Shown here piece after piece: positions 45,829 to 54,500 of a stretch of DNA of 64,000 nucleotides. The first letter of the stretch is position 1, and each line of letters opens with the position of its first letter. Source of the DNA: CAWDMN01 sp963803155. GTDB taxonomy: Bacteria > Acidobacteriota > Terriglobia > Versatilivoradales > Versatilivoraceae. The stretch is from assembly GCA_963803155.1 (NCBI GenBank), contig CAWDMN010000033.1:178200-242199 (forward strand), written 5' to 3'. Both the position numbers and the translations under genes were made by a program. The notes beneath the pieces were generated by a model. That model ran no database searches. It saw only the letters and a list, made by a program, of their open reading frames with translations, and had not been told where the DNA came from.

Positions 45829-46301
45829 ATTCCCTCACAGGCAGGAGAGTTGAAATGCCAATTTCCGATATTGTGAGACAAATCGAAACTTATGACAATT
45901 CATAATCATAAAAGCCGCACATCCCAGAACGGCAGGCAAAACAAGACAATGAAAATGGGATGATGGTGGCGGCCTGTCCTCAGGCCGTCTGAGCAAGCCT
46001 GGCAAACCTAGGCGGGGGGCATCCCGCCTCCATTCACGCTATTTTCTGAGGGCCGAGAAAAAAATGGCTGGTCTTCACCAAATCCTTTGACTACCTGGCT
46101 AGGCGCCTGTGTGGCAACTGTTACCGCCAAAAGCCCACGAATCAAGAGGAACCACTCGGCGTTTCCGCCTTGGCGGTTCACAATATCGAGTAATTTTAGA
46201 AAAAAGTTGCTCAACCATTGGAAGGATTGTGCGAAGATTAGACGTAAATATCAAGCAACAGGGATTTTCGGGATATGTCTTAGCGGGGAGAAAATCGGGT
46301 C
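45829..46301. repeat. Gap with GC-rich hairpin repeat, copy 2 (family C)
   Basis: From about 45938, GGGATGATGGTGGCGGCC..TCAGGCCGTCTGAGCA..CTGGCAAACC..CCCGCCTCCATTCACG runs in the order seen at 20744 and 59770. The rest of this gap has no gene. Confidence 0.75.
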
Positions 46302-47186
46302 ATGTTCAACCGGCGAATATTTCTTAAACAATTTGGCGGATGTCTTGTGCTGTCGCGTCCCGGACCTTTGTTTTCCACTTCCCGAGCGGTTTTCAGAGAG
46401 GATGAAATCTGGGATGTGCATTGTCACATTTCTTCCGGTTCTGGTGGAACCCCCGAAGAGCGGATGGCACAGTTAGTCAAGTTTGCCGACCGCCTGGGAA
46501 TCGAGCGGATGGTCATCTCCCTGGGATCCCCTCTGCGCCCCGATCCGGCTCCGGAAGAGCTCCGCGATGAAAACGACCAGGTGTTGCGAGCCATAAGCAG
46601 ATTTCCAGATCGTGCCTTCGGATTTGTATATTTGAACCCCAACCATCTGGAATTCAGCCTACAAGAACTGGAGCGTTGTGTGCGCGATGGTCCGATGGTC
46701 GGCGTGAAATTGTGGGTGGCCCGGCGCTGCAATGCCCCGGAGTTGGATCCGATTGCTGAACGCGCCAGGGCATTGAACGCACCCATCCTTCAGCACACCT
46801 GGCTCAAAGTAGGAGGCAACAGCCCTGGAGAATCCACTCCTTATGATATTGTGGAATTGGCCAGCCGCCACCCGCAAGTTTCATTTATCTGTGCTCATGC
46901 CGGAGGAGACTGGGAGAAAGGGATTCGGATCGTTCGCGCGGCGGGGAATGTTTCCATCGATCTGGCTGGATTTGATCCCACCTCCGGGGTGGTGGAAATG
47001 GCGGTTCGTGAACTCGGCGCGGAGCGGGTAATCTTTGGCAGCGATAGTCCCGGCCGGAGTTTCGCCTCACAACTGGGAAAAGTTCTGGGGGCGGAAATCC
47101 CTGAATCCTCCAGAAAACAGATACAGGGCGGGAATCTGCGGCGTATCTTGACTCCAATTCTTAAAACGAAAGGGTACCTCGTGTGA
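46302..47186 (+). CDS. Amidohydrolase-family protein (PF04909 type)
   Basis: The 294-residue protein starts at ATG 46302 (GGAGAAAA upstream). Residues 1-30 look like a Tat-type signal (NRRIFLKQFGGCLVL). The amidohydrolase-2 core follows: WDVHCHISSG (HxH), LNPNHLEFSLQELERCV, APILQHTWLKVGG (His), FICAHAGGDWEKGIRI (His) and ERVIFGSDSPGRSFA (Asp of the final strand). These are the usual metal-ligand positions. It overlaps the next gene by the four bases GTGA, so translation is probably coupled. Substrate unknown; partner genes suggest an exported ester or sugar acid. Confidence 0.87.
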   Translation: MFNRRIFLKQFGGCLVLSRPGPLFSTSRAVFREDEIWDVHCHISSGSGGTPEERMAQLVKFADRLGIERMVISLGSPLRPDPAPEELRDENDQVLRAISRFPDRAFGFVYLNPNHLEFSLQELERCVRDGPMVGVKLWVARRCNAPELDPIAERARALNAPILQHTWLKVGGNSPGESTPYDIVELASRHPQVSFICAHAGGDWEKGIRIVRAAGNVSIDLAGFDPTSGVVEMAVRELGAERVIFGSDSPGRSFASQLGKVLGAEIPESSRKQIQGGNLRRILTPILKTKGYLV

Positions 47187-47953
47187 TCATTGACACCAAT
47201 GTGAACCTTTCCCGCTGGCCTTTTCGCGGACTGGCGGGTGACGAACCATCGCACCTGGTCAAAAAACTGAAGCAACAAAACGTCGCACAAGCCTGGGCAG
47301 GCAGTTTCGACGGGATTTTGCACAAAGATATAGCCAGTGTAAATGCCCGTCTGGCAGAGGACTGCCGACTCCGCGGCGAGGGGATTCTGCGGCCTTTTGG
47401 TTCCATCAATTTGAGACTTCCCGATTGGCGCGAAGACTTGCGCCGCTGCCGGGAAGAGCACCAAATGTTGGGAATCCGCTTGCACCCCAACTACCATGGA
47501 TACGACCTGAAAGATCGGGTCTTCGCGGATTTATTAGGACTGGCGGGCGTTCATAAGCTCATCGTGCAGGTCGCGTTGTGCATGGAGGATGAACGCACCC
47601 AGAGCCCGCTCCTGCATGTTCCCCCGGTGGATTTGGCGCCACTTCTCGATCTGGTCAAACAAGAGCCGAAGATCCCCGTGATGATTCTCAATTCTTATCC
47701 CGGGCTGGAGTTGAGACAATTGGGGAAGCTGTCGGCGGTCGGGGAGGTCTATTTTGATTTCTCCATGGTGGAGGGGGTTGGCGCCGTCGCCCGCCTGCTC
47801 GAAGAGGTCACTCTGCCGCGGGTCCTTTTTGGCTCCAATTATCCCTTGTTCTATTTCGAGTCTGCCCGCCTGAAAGTTCAAGAATCAGATTTGACGGAAA
47901 CACAGAGGGAAGCCATATTGGCGGAAAACGCCAGAATGCTGAGTGCATCATGA
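47183..47953 (+). CDS. Second amidohydrolase-family protein
   Basis: The 256-residue protein starts at GTG 47183, overlapping the stop of the previous gene. It has no signal peptide. TIM-barrel pieces match the first protein: MIIDTNVNLSRWPFRGLA, MLGIRLHPNYHGYDLKDR, IPVMILNSYPGLELRQLG and RVLFGSNYPLFYFESA. The HxH of strand one is replaced by DTNVN, and the middle histidines are sparse (DERTQSP). A regulatory, non-catalytic or differently metallated partner is possible. The gene's ATGA end overlaps a possible early start of the esterase gene. Confidence 0.82.
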   Translation: MIIDTNVNLSRWPFRGLAGDEPSHLVKKLKQQNVAQAWAGSFDGILHKDIASVNARLAEDCRLRGEGILRPFGSINLRLPDWREDLRRCREEHQMLGIRLHPNYHGYDLKDRVFADLLGLAGVHKLIVQVALCMEDERTQSPLLHVPPVDLAPLLDLVKQEPKIPVMILNSYPGLELRQLGKLSAVGEVYFDFSMVEGVGAVARLLEEVTLPRVLFGSNYPLFYFESARLKVQESDLTETQREAILAENARMLSAS

Positions 47954-47991
47954 GATTTGCCTCCGGCAATAAAATCCGAAAAGGGGATGCG

Positions 47992-50025
47992 ATGGTGAAC
48001 CGATCTTTGTCCGCTGGAATATTTTCGAAAGTGATTCTTAGAATATTGGTCTTCCTTCTTTTCTGCCCAGCTTCTTGTCTATTGTCACAAGAAGATGCTC
48101 AGGAACCGTTGGTTCGCTGGATGGATCGGATTGCGCAGCAGCAGCTACAGCAGCGTGAAAATGAAATCTCTTCGATAAGAACCACTGACGATGCCCGGCG
48201 TCGGAAAGAAACGGTGCGAGCAAAGCTTCTGGAAATAATTGGCGGTCTGCCTGACTATCATGGGCCGTTGAATCCTCGAGTTACCGGCAGCCTCAAAACG
48301 GAATCTTACACCATCGAAAAGGTCATTTTCGAAAGTTTGCCGGGCTTTTATGTCACGGCCAATTTGTACCGACCCAATCGGCCGGGCCGTTACCCCGCGG
48401 TTCTTTTGCCGCTCGGTCATTGGCAACAGGGGAAGCCGGCCATGCAGAGAATTGCGGCCAACCTGGCGTTGAAGGGTTTCGTTGCCATGGCTTACGACCC
48501 CATAGGGCAGGGCGAACGCGAGCAGGTACATGATCGGCGAATAGGAGGGACTCTGGCGGGCTGGTCGACCAACGAGCACATTCAGGCCGGCGCGCAGAAT
48601 CTCTTAATTAACCAAAGCGTGGCGCGCTATTTCATCTGGGACGCCAAACGATCCTTGGACTATCTTCTTAGTCGTCCTGAAGTGGATGGCTCTAAAATAG
48701 GATGCACCGGCTGTTCGGGCGGAGGCACCCTCACGACATACATTTCCGCTCTTGACCCGCGGATTAAAGTGGCCGCTCCAGCCTGCTTTATAAATTCCTT
48801 TCGCCTGCTGTTTACGGGCGCCACGCCGGACAATGAAATGAGTCTCCCCCGTTTTCTCGCGGTGGGCTTGGACATGGCCGATTTTGTGGAATTGTCGGCC
48901 CCCAATCCCTGGCTGATCCTGTCCACCGAAAAGGATTTCTTCCCGCCGGAAGGGGCCCGGATTGTCTTTGAAGAGTCGCGGCGCTGGTATGGCCTTTATG
49001 GCTCGGAAGACAAGGTGAGCCTTTTTGTCGGGCCGGGCCCGCATGGGACTCCCCTGGAAAGCCGTGAAGTCCTTTACGAATGGATGATCCGCTGGCTCAA
49101 AAACGGCCAGGGTGATTCCCATGAACAGCCGGTCAAAATGTTCACCGACAATGAACTGCTGGTCACTCATAGCGGCCAGGTGGAGGATGAACCGGGCAGC
49201 CGGAAAGTCCATCAGTTGACTCTGGACGCGTATCGCGCCAAAAAAAAGGCGGGAACAATTCCTGAATTGATGGCGGAATTGCGCCGGTTAATCGCTCCCT
49301 CTGACGCAGGTGTTCCCGCGCTGAAAGTCTTGAGTGAATCCAAAGGTATGAATGGCCTGATTCAAAAAATCTCCTTCGAGACGGAACCTGGTCTGGAGAT
49401 TGGAGGAAAGTTGTACGTCCCTGAAACTCCGGGTCGAAAACCGGCAGTGCTTTTAGTAGCCGGGGAAACAACGGCTTCGTTGGCGGAGCAGATGGTAAAG
49501 ATGGGAGCCACCGTCTTCGAACTGGAAGTGCGTAATTCCCCCAAAAGCTACGATAACCGGCCTTACCTCGGCGATTGGAAATCCAATACGAGGGCCGGCC
49601 TGATTGGGCGCAACTTGCCGGCCATGCGGGCTTTTGACATTCTTCGCGGGATCGACATCCTCGCTGCGCGTCCCGACGTAGACTCGGCCCATATTCGGGC
49701 GGCAGCCCGTGATGTGAAAGGGATCTGGCTTTTGTTGGCCGCTGCCCTCGATCCCAGAATCAAGGGGATCTGGCTCGACCGGACTCCCTATAATTTGCGG
49801 TCCGCATTGGAAAGCCCCATCAACACTAATTTGCATGATGGGGTGGTCCCAGGATTCATTCTCCATTGGGATCTGGAAGATCTGGTCAAAGCGATGGGAT
49901 CCCGTCACGTACTATGGACAGATCCTACGAACTGGATGACACGGGTTGTCCCCCTTGGCTCTCCTTTCCGATATCGTTATATGGATGAACCCGATGATCC
50001 ATACATTGAGGAGTTCCTGCGCTGA
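47992..50025 (+). CDS. Two-domain alpha/beta hydrolase, acetyl-xylan-esterase-like
   Basis: ATG 47992 has AAAAGGGG and begins a signal peptide (MVNRSLSAGIFSKVILRILV); an ATG at 47950 overlaps the previous stop and would only extend it. The first domain is an AXE1-like alpha/beta hydrolase: LPLGHWQQGKPAMQ, DPIGQGEREQ, IGCTGCSGGGTLTTYIS with Ser242 as nucleophile, and GPGPHGTPLES with the catalytic His. Residues about 430-678 look like a second, degenerate copy: YVPETPGRKPAVLLVAGE, IDILAARPDVDSAHIRAAAR, in which the nucleophile serine is absent (DVKGIW). The product probably deacetylates or de-esterifies glycans outside the cytoplasm. It closes the three-gene unit 46302-50025. Confidence 0.86.
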   Translation: MVNRSLSAGIFSKVILRILVFLLFCPASCLLSQEDAQEPLVRWMDRIAQQQLQQRENEISSIRTTDDARRRKETVRAKLLEIIGGLPDYHGPLNPRVTGSLKTESYTIEKVIFESLPGFYVTANLYRPNRPGRYPAVLLPLGHWQQGKPAMQRIAANLALKGFVAMAYDPIGQGEREQVHDRRIGGTLAGWSTNEHIQAGAQNLLINQSVARYFIWDAKRSLDYLLSRPEVDGSKIGCTGCSGGGTLTTYISALDPRIKVAAPACFINSFRLLFTGATPDNEMSLPRFLAVGLDMADFVELSAPNPWLILSTEKDFFPPEGARIVFEESRRWYGLYGSEDKVSLFVGPGPHGTPLESREVLYEWMIRWLKNGQGDSHEQPVKMFTDNELLVTHSGQVEDEPGSRKVHQLTLDAYRAKKKAGTIPELMAELRRLIAPSDAGVPALKVLSESKGMNGLIQKISFETEPGLEIGGKLYVPETPGRKPAVLLVAGETTASLAEQMVKMGATVFELEVRNSPKSYDNRPYLGDWKSNTRAGLIGRNLPAMRAFDILRGIDILAARPDVDSAHIRAAARDVKGIWLLLAAALDPRIKGIWLDRTPYNLRSALESPINTNLHDGVVPGFILHWDLEDLVKAMGSRHVLWTDPTNWMTRVVPLGSPFRYRYMDEPDDPYIEEFLR

Positions 50026-50158
50026 TGAGCGAATCATCGGTCTTTCCAAGCCAGTCATCACCTCTAATGTGTGGATTGGGGTTGATTATTGTGGTCCGGA
50101 TATTGAATAATTCAGCAGCGGTATGTCTGATTTTTCTTTTGGAAGGGATGAATTCTGT

Positions 50159-51274
50159 ATGTTGCGTGTCGGGTTTGTTGGATGGCGCGGTATGGTCGGC
50201 TCGGTCCTGATGGAGCGGATGTTGACTGAAGGAGACTTCAAGGGATATGAACCTTTGTTTTTTTCAACCTCTCAGATCGGAGGGAAAGCTCCCGAGGTGG
50301 GAATAGACTGCCCGCCTCTGGAAGACGCATTTAATCCGGCGAAGTTGAAGCCTTTGGACGTTATTGTGACCTGCCAAGGCGGCGACTATACCGGTGAAGT
50401 CTATGGGAAACTCCGGGAAGATGGATGGAAAGGCTACTGGATTGACGCGGCTTCCACGTTGCGGATGGCTGCCGATAGCATCATCATTCTTGATCCGGTA
50501 AACCGGAAGGTCATTGAGAATGGCCTCTCTTCCGGCATCAAGAATTATATTGGAGGCAATTGCACGGTTAGCTTGATGCTGATGGCGATGGCGGGCCTGT
50601 TCGATGCGGGGTTGGTGGAGTGGCTGAGTACCATGACCTACCAGGCGGCTTCCGGCGCCGGCGCCAAAAATATGCGCGAACTGGTGGCTCAGATGGCCCA
50701 GGTAGGCAGGTCTTGTGAGAGTTTGCTGGGGGATCCCGCTTCCGCCATTCTTGATATTGACCGGAAAGTGACCGCCACCCTTCGTGAGGAGTCTTTCCCC
50801 ACGGCCAATTTTGGCGCTCCACTGGCGGGGAGCCTGATTCCCTGGATTGATAGACCCATGGAAAACGGCCAGACCCGGGAGGAGTGGAAGGGATTGGCGG
50901 AAACCAACAAGATCCTCGGCCTTGCTTCTCCTATCCCCGTTGATGGTATTTGTGTCCGCGTGAGTGCCATGCGCTGCCACAGCCAGGCCTTGACGGTCAA
51001 AATGAAAAAGGACGTTCCACTTGATGAGATTTGCCATTTGCTGGCGGGCGCCAATGATTGGGTCGAGGTCGTGCCTAACACCAAGGAGGCTACGCTGAAG
51101 GAGCTCTCTCCGGCGGCTATCAGCGGCACTCTCGCCGTGCCGATCGGCCGCATCCGGAAGATGAATCTGGGACCGGAATATCTGGCGGCTTTTACCGTTG
51201 GCGACCAGCTCTTGTGGGGAGCCGCGGAACCATTGCGGCGCATGCTGCTGATCCTGCTTGAGCACCTGCGGTAA
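50159..51274 (+). CDS. asd: Aspartate-semialdehyde dehydrogenase
   Basis: The 371-residue enzyme starts at ATG 50159 (GGAAGGGA about 10 bases upstream). It reduces beta-aspartyl phosphate to aspartate semialdehyde with NADPH, at the branch point toward lysine, threonine, methionine and diaminopimelate. RVGFVGWRGMVGSVLMERML is the Rossmann start. GGNCTVSLMLMAMAGLFDAG carries catalytic Cys135, the same number as in E. coli Asd. TYQAASGAGAKNMRELVAQM and RCHSQALTVKMKKDVPL also follow the E. coli type. It is the only evident primary-metabolism gene here, with no adjacent lysine or threonine genes. Confidence 0.97.
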   Translation: MLRVGFVGWRGMVGSVLMERMLTEGDFKGYEPLFFSTSQIGGKAPEVGIDCPPLEDAFNPAKLKPLDVIVTCQGGDYTGEVYGKLREDGWKGYWIDAASTLRMAADSIIILDPVNRKVIENGLSSGIKNYIGGNCTVSLMLMAMAGLFDAGLVEWLSTMTYQAASGAGAKNMRELVAQMAQVGRSCESLLGDPASAILDIDRKVTATLREESFPTANFGAPLAGSLIPWIDRPMENGQTREEWKGLAETNKILGLASPIPVDGICVRVSAMRCHSQALTVKMKKDVPLDEICHLLAGANDWVEVVPNTKEATLKELSPAAISGTLAVPIGRIRKMNLGPEYLAAFTVGDQLLWGAAEPLRRMLLILLEHLR

Positions 51275-51463
51275 TTTTCTTTTGCCTCGCCTGCAAAATG
51301 GCTCCAAATTTGGAGCGAAGAGGATGGTAATCCCTTTCACTTCAGATAATCCCTGGTTGGTGATTTTTTCTCTCGCCTTAAAATCCCTGTCGAAAAACCA
51401 ATCATACAGGTGATGCGGCCCCTTGTGGCTTCGTCAAGCGCGTGCATTCCACTTCACATAAGA

Positions 51464-52219
51464 TCAGCGGCCGGTTTTGACATTGGTGACGCCGGTGTTC
51501 CCGCTCTTGTCCTGCATTCGAGTATCTGGCATGGAGAGAACCCGGCCATTTTCGTCATACTTGCCGCCAAGACGGCCTTCCTTCGTGAGTTGTTTTGACC
51601 GTTGCTGACTCCAGCTTTCGAATTCATCCTGCTCTTTTTTATTCAACTTCCTGTAATTCGAAGAAGCAGAGGCGTCGGCAGTCAGCAGATAATAACCGTC
51701 GTCTTTCAAGGTTTCCAAATCCCCGGATTTCTTATTCCAAACCATGCCCCCTTTGATCAACGATACCTTTACTCCTTCATCCTTTCCATCGAATCGATAG
51801 ACACCTTTCTTTGTAATCTGGAAATTTCCCACGGATGTCTGAATTTCCAAATTGTGAATCTGAAGATCGAAGCTGGCCGCTTCGACGACCACGGAACCGC
51901 CCATCACCTTGAAAGTCATCTTCTTCAGTTCGGTCCCCCCCACTTCAAAATTACAGAAAGGACCAATCCGCAGGAAACTTCCCGGATTCAATTCTATTTC
52001 AACCCTATCTTTTTCACCCGTCTTGATCGAGTCCCCTGTTTGGAGCCGGTTTACGGTGGTTCCTCCCTTGGCCCGAGTGACCCTTGGCACCCCTTCTACC
52101 GCACTGATCAAACCGATCTGGACCAGAGATTCTGTCTGTGAGGAAATTGACAGTCCATCAAGTGAAGTGATTACCGAAGCAAAGAAGATGCAGCTTGAGA
52201 TAATTTTAAGACAATCCAT
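51464..52219 (-). CDS. FecR-domain protein, secreted or periplasmic
   Basis: ATG 52219 has AAAGGAG upstream; earlier in-frame starts to 52312 have none. MDCLKIISSCIFFASVITSL is a signal peptide. A FecR-like domain (PF04773 type) occupies residues 40-160: AVEGVPRVTRAKGGTTVNRL, GSFLRIGPFCNFEVGGTELK, then VVVEAASFDLQIHNLEIQTS and GNFQITKKGVYRFDGK. The C-terminal tail is polar (SQQRSKQLTKEG). FecR-domain proteins often sit in envelope signalling or bind sugars. No sigma factor is adjacent, so a signalling role is not supported. Gap 52220-52753 upstream shows no gene or notable repeat. Confidence 0.83.
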   Translation of the reverse strand: MDCLKIISSCIFFASVITSLDGLSISSQTESLVQIGLISAVEGVPRVTRAKGGTTVNRLQTGDSIKTGEKDRVEIELNPGSFLRIGPFCNFEVGGTELKKMTFKVMGGSVVVEAASFDLQIHNLEIQTSVGNFQITKKGVYRFDGKDEGVKVSLIKGGMVWNKKSGDLETLKDDGYYLLTADASASSNYRKLNKKEQDEFESWSQQRSKQLTKEGRLGGKYDENGRVLSMPDTRMQDKSGNTGVTNVKTGR

Positions 52220-52753
52220 AAACCGCTCCTTTAATTTTTCGCGGCAAGCGCACCCAGAAGAGAGAAATTCAAAGCTATTGGGCAGGCGTAGATTTTCTCC
52301 ATGACAAATCAAAATGATGTTTTGAGAGGATCCTGAATGTCAATTCATTTTTTGGTCAGAAAGGAGGTCCGCCTTCGTTTAATTGGATTTGGAGCGATCT
52401 GGAAATGATTACCCGCGGATCATCCAATGGCGCGTTCTCTTCTATGCTTGTTTACCCTTCGAACCTCATCTGCTCTTCGAGGAAATTTCTTTCACATAAT
52501 GTGGAGCCTGGTTGAGCCGGTGGCAGGTTTTCCGGTCGTGTCCAGATGTTGAAATAGCAGTGTGAGTCTGCTATCGTTATTTGTATCGGCACAAGTGCCA
52601 TGTTTTGCCTCTTCGATTCTATCGACACTCTGTAAAAGCATAATGCTGAACAGAATTCTTCGGAAATTTTGAATTGTACCAATATTTTGGATAATCCAAA
52701 TTCTACGGAAAGTAAACTGGGACGTTCGTGATTTCATTTCAGGAGGATTTATC

Positions 52754-53857
52754 ATGTCCGAACGGGAATCTGTTGCTGGAAAGCCGGTCAATCGGCGGGA
52801 ATTTGTGCGGGAGAGTGCTCTGGCGGCTGTAGGCCTGACCCTGACCGCTCAATTGGTCAGGGCCGAGAACTCCGACAAGAATATCCTGAACTACAATGAG
52901 AAAATGGAGTATCGCCGTCTGGGACGCACCGGACTCATGGCATCGGCAGTTTGCCTCGGGGGGCACTGGAAACGAGTGGAGACCATGGTGACGGCGTTTT
53001 CCGATCAGCAGACTTGGGCAAAAGTGGGGATTGATCATCCCGATTTCGTCAAGAATCGTGAGGAGGTTGTCAGCCATTGCATCGATGTGGGGATCAACTA
53101 CATTGATGCATGTTGTGGAAGTGAAGTCCTGGCGTATACGCGAGCCCTCAAAGGCCGTCGGGACAAAATGCATCTGGGATATTCCTGGTATGAAAAAGAA
53201 GCCCGATTCAAGGAATGGCGCACCACCGCCAAATTGATGCAGAGCCTGGATGAGGGAATGAAGGAAGCCAAGCTGGACTATGTGGACCTTTGGCGCATCA
53301 CCTGCTTCGAACAGGGCGGGGAGCATACTTTCAATGAAGCGGAGGAAATTGCCGAAGCGCTCTATCAGGCAAAAAGGGAGGGCAAAGCTCGCTTCACGGG
53401 AGTCTCTTCCCACGATCGGCGCTGGCTGAAAATGATGATTGAAGAATTCCCGGGACAAATGGATGTCATTGTGACTCCATATACCGCCAAGAGCAAAGTT
53501 CTTCCCACGGACAGCCTTTTTGATGCAGTGAAAAAATATGATGTGGGAGTCTTCGGCATCAAGCCATTTGCCAGCAACTCTCTGTTCAGAGGAAATAGCG
53601 CCTTAAATAGTCCAGATGCCGAGGAAGACAATGAGCGGGCCCGGCTGGCCATTCGAAACATACTCAACAATCCTGCCATCACCGCTCCCATTCCTGGCCT
53701 GATCAATATCCAACAAGTCGATAATGTTGCTGTAGCCGTGCAGGAACGCCGCCAATTGGACGTGGCGGAAGCCTTACGCTTGGAAAAGGCCAATGAAGAG
53801 GCCTGGGCCAAATTACCTGAGGAATATCAATGGTTGAAAAATTGGGAGTATGTTTGA
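52754..53857 (+). CDS. Tat-exported aldo/keto reductase-like protein with altered active site
   Basis: ATG 52754 has AGGAGG 10 bases upstream. Residues about 10-35 give a twin-arginine signal (NRREFVRESALAAVGLTLTA). The AKR barrel is clear: RRLGRTGLMASAVCLGG, HCIDVGINYIDACCGSEVLA, KLMQSLDEGMKEAKLDYVDL, GKARFTGVSSHDR and GVFGIKPFASNSLF. Three of the four tetrad positions look lost: the usual Tyr is in DACCGSE (none), Lys is replaced in HLGYS, and His in LWRITC. Catalysis may therefore be absent or different. It lies 55 bases upstream of the cytochrome gene in the same direction. Confidence 0.85.
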   Translation: MSERESVAGKPVNRREFVRESALAAVGLTLTAQLVRAENSDKNILNYNEKMEYRRLGRTGLMASAVCLGGHWKRVETMVTAFSDQQTWAKVGIDHPDFVKNREEVVSHCIDVGINYIDACCGSEVLAYTRALKGRRDKMHLGYSWYEKEARFKEWRTTAKLMQSLDEGMKEAKLDYVDLWRITCFEQGGEHTFNEAEEIAEALYQAKREGKARFTGVSSHDRRWLKMMIEEFPGQMDVIVTPYTAKSKVLPTDSLFDAVKKYDVGVFGIKPFASNSLFRGNSALNSPDAEEDNERARLAIRNILNNPAITAPIPGLINIQQVDNVAVAVQERRQLDVAEALRLEKANEEAWAKLPEEYQWLKNWEYV

Positions 53858-53912
53858 GTTGCCGGATGTTCGTGGCTTTCTCCAAAACAACTTCTGATAA
53901 AATCGGAGCCCC

Positions 53913-54407
53913 ATGAAGGATCGATCAAAATTCCCGGGAGTACTCCTCCTGATTTTTCTTCTATGTCTTGGCGTCGCCAGCCTGGAGAGATGGGGCGCTT
54001 TCGCTGAACCACCACAGCGGCGGCCGGCCGACAACAGCCGCTGTTTTGTCTGCCACCTGAACTATGAGGATGAGTTGCTGGCTGCCAAGCATGCGGCCGG
54101 GGGCATCGGCTGTATTACCTGCCATGGAATTTCCTCTCCCCATGCTTCCGATGAAGACCATGCCACTGCGCCGGATACCATGTACCCTCGGGAAAATATC
54201 AACGCCGCTTGCCTCAAATGTCATGATGGGGAAAAATGGAAATTGCACCACCCGTCACTGGGAGAAGCAGCCGGCGGCAAAGGCAAGGTCTGCACGGATT
54301 GCCACGGGGAGCATCGGTTGAGGATTCGGTCCCGGCACTGGGACAAAACGAACGGCCGGCTTATTCCTAAAACGCCACCCCGGCAGGAGCGGGAGGCGGG
54401 CGAGTAA
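53913..54407 (+). CDS. Tetraheme c-type cytochrome, periplasmic
   Basis: The 164-residue protein starts at ATG 53913 (GGAG five bases upstream). KFPGVLLLIFLLCLGVASLE is a signal or membrane anchor. Four CxxCH haem sites follow: CFVCH, CITCH, CLKCH and CTDCH, with His-rich spacing (KHAAGG, HASDEDHAT, HHPS, HRLR) that can supply distal ligands. This resembles small multihaem electron carriers such as NapC/NrfB-type or cytochrome c7 proteins. Electron transfer is the likely role; partner unknown. It may be co-transcribed with the preceding reductase-like gene. Confidence 0.86.
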   Translation: MKDRSKFPGVLLLIFLLCLGVASLERWGAFAEPPQRRPADNSRCFVCHLNYEDELLAAKHAAGGIGCITCHGISSPHASDEDHATAPDTMYPRENINAACLKCHDGEKWKLHHPSLGEAAGGKGKVCTDCHGEHRLRIRSRHWDKTNGRLIPKTPPRQEREAGE

Positions 54408-54500
54408 TATTCTCGGGAAATATCCCGGAATTTTCATTCTGGACCTGTGGATTATGGAGAAGGACTGACGGCAATGTCAGTTAAGAGGGAGGAATCCATT

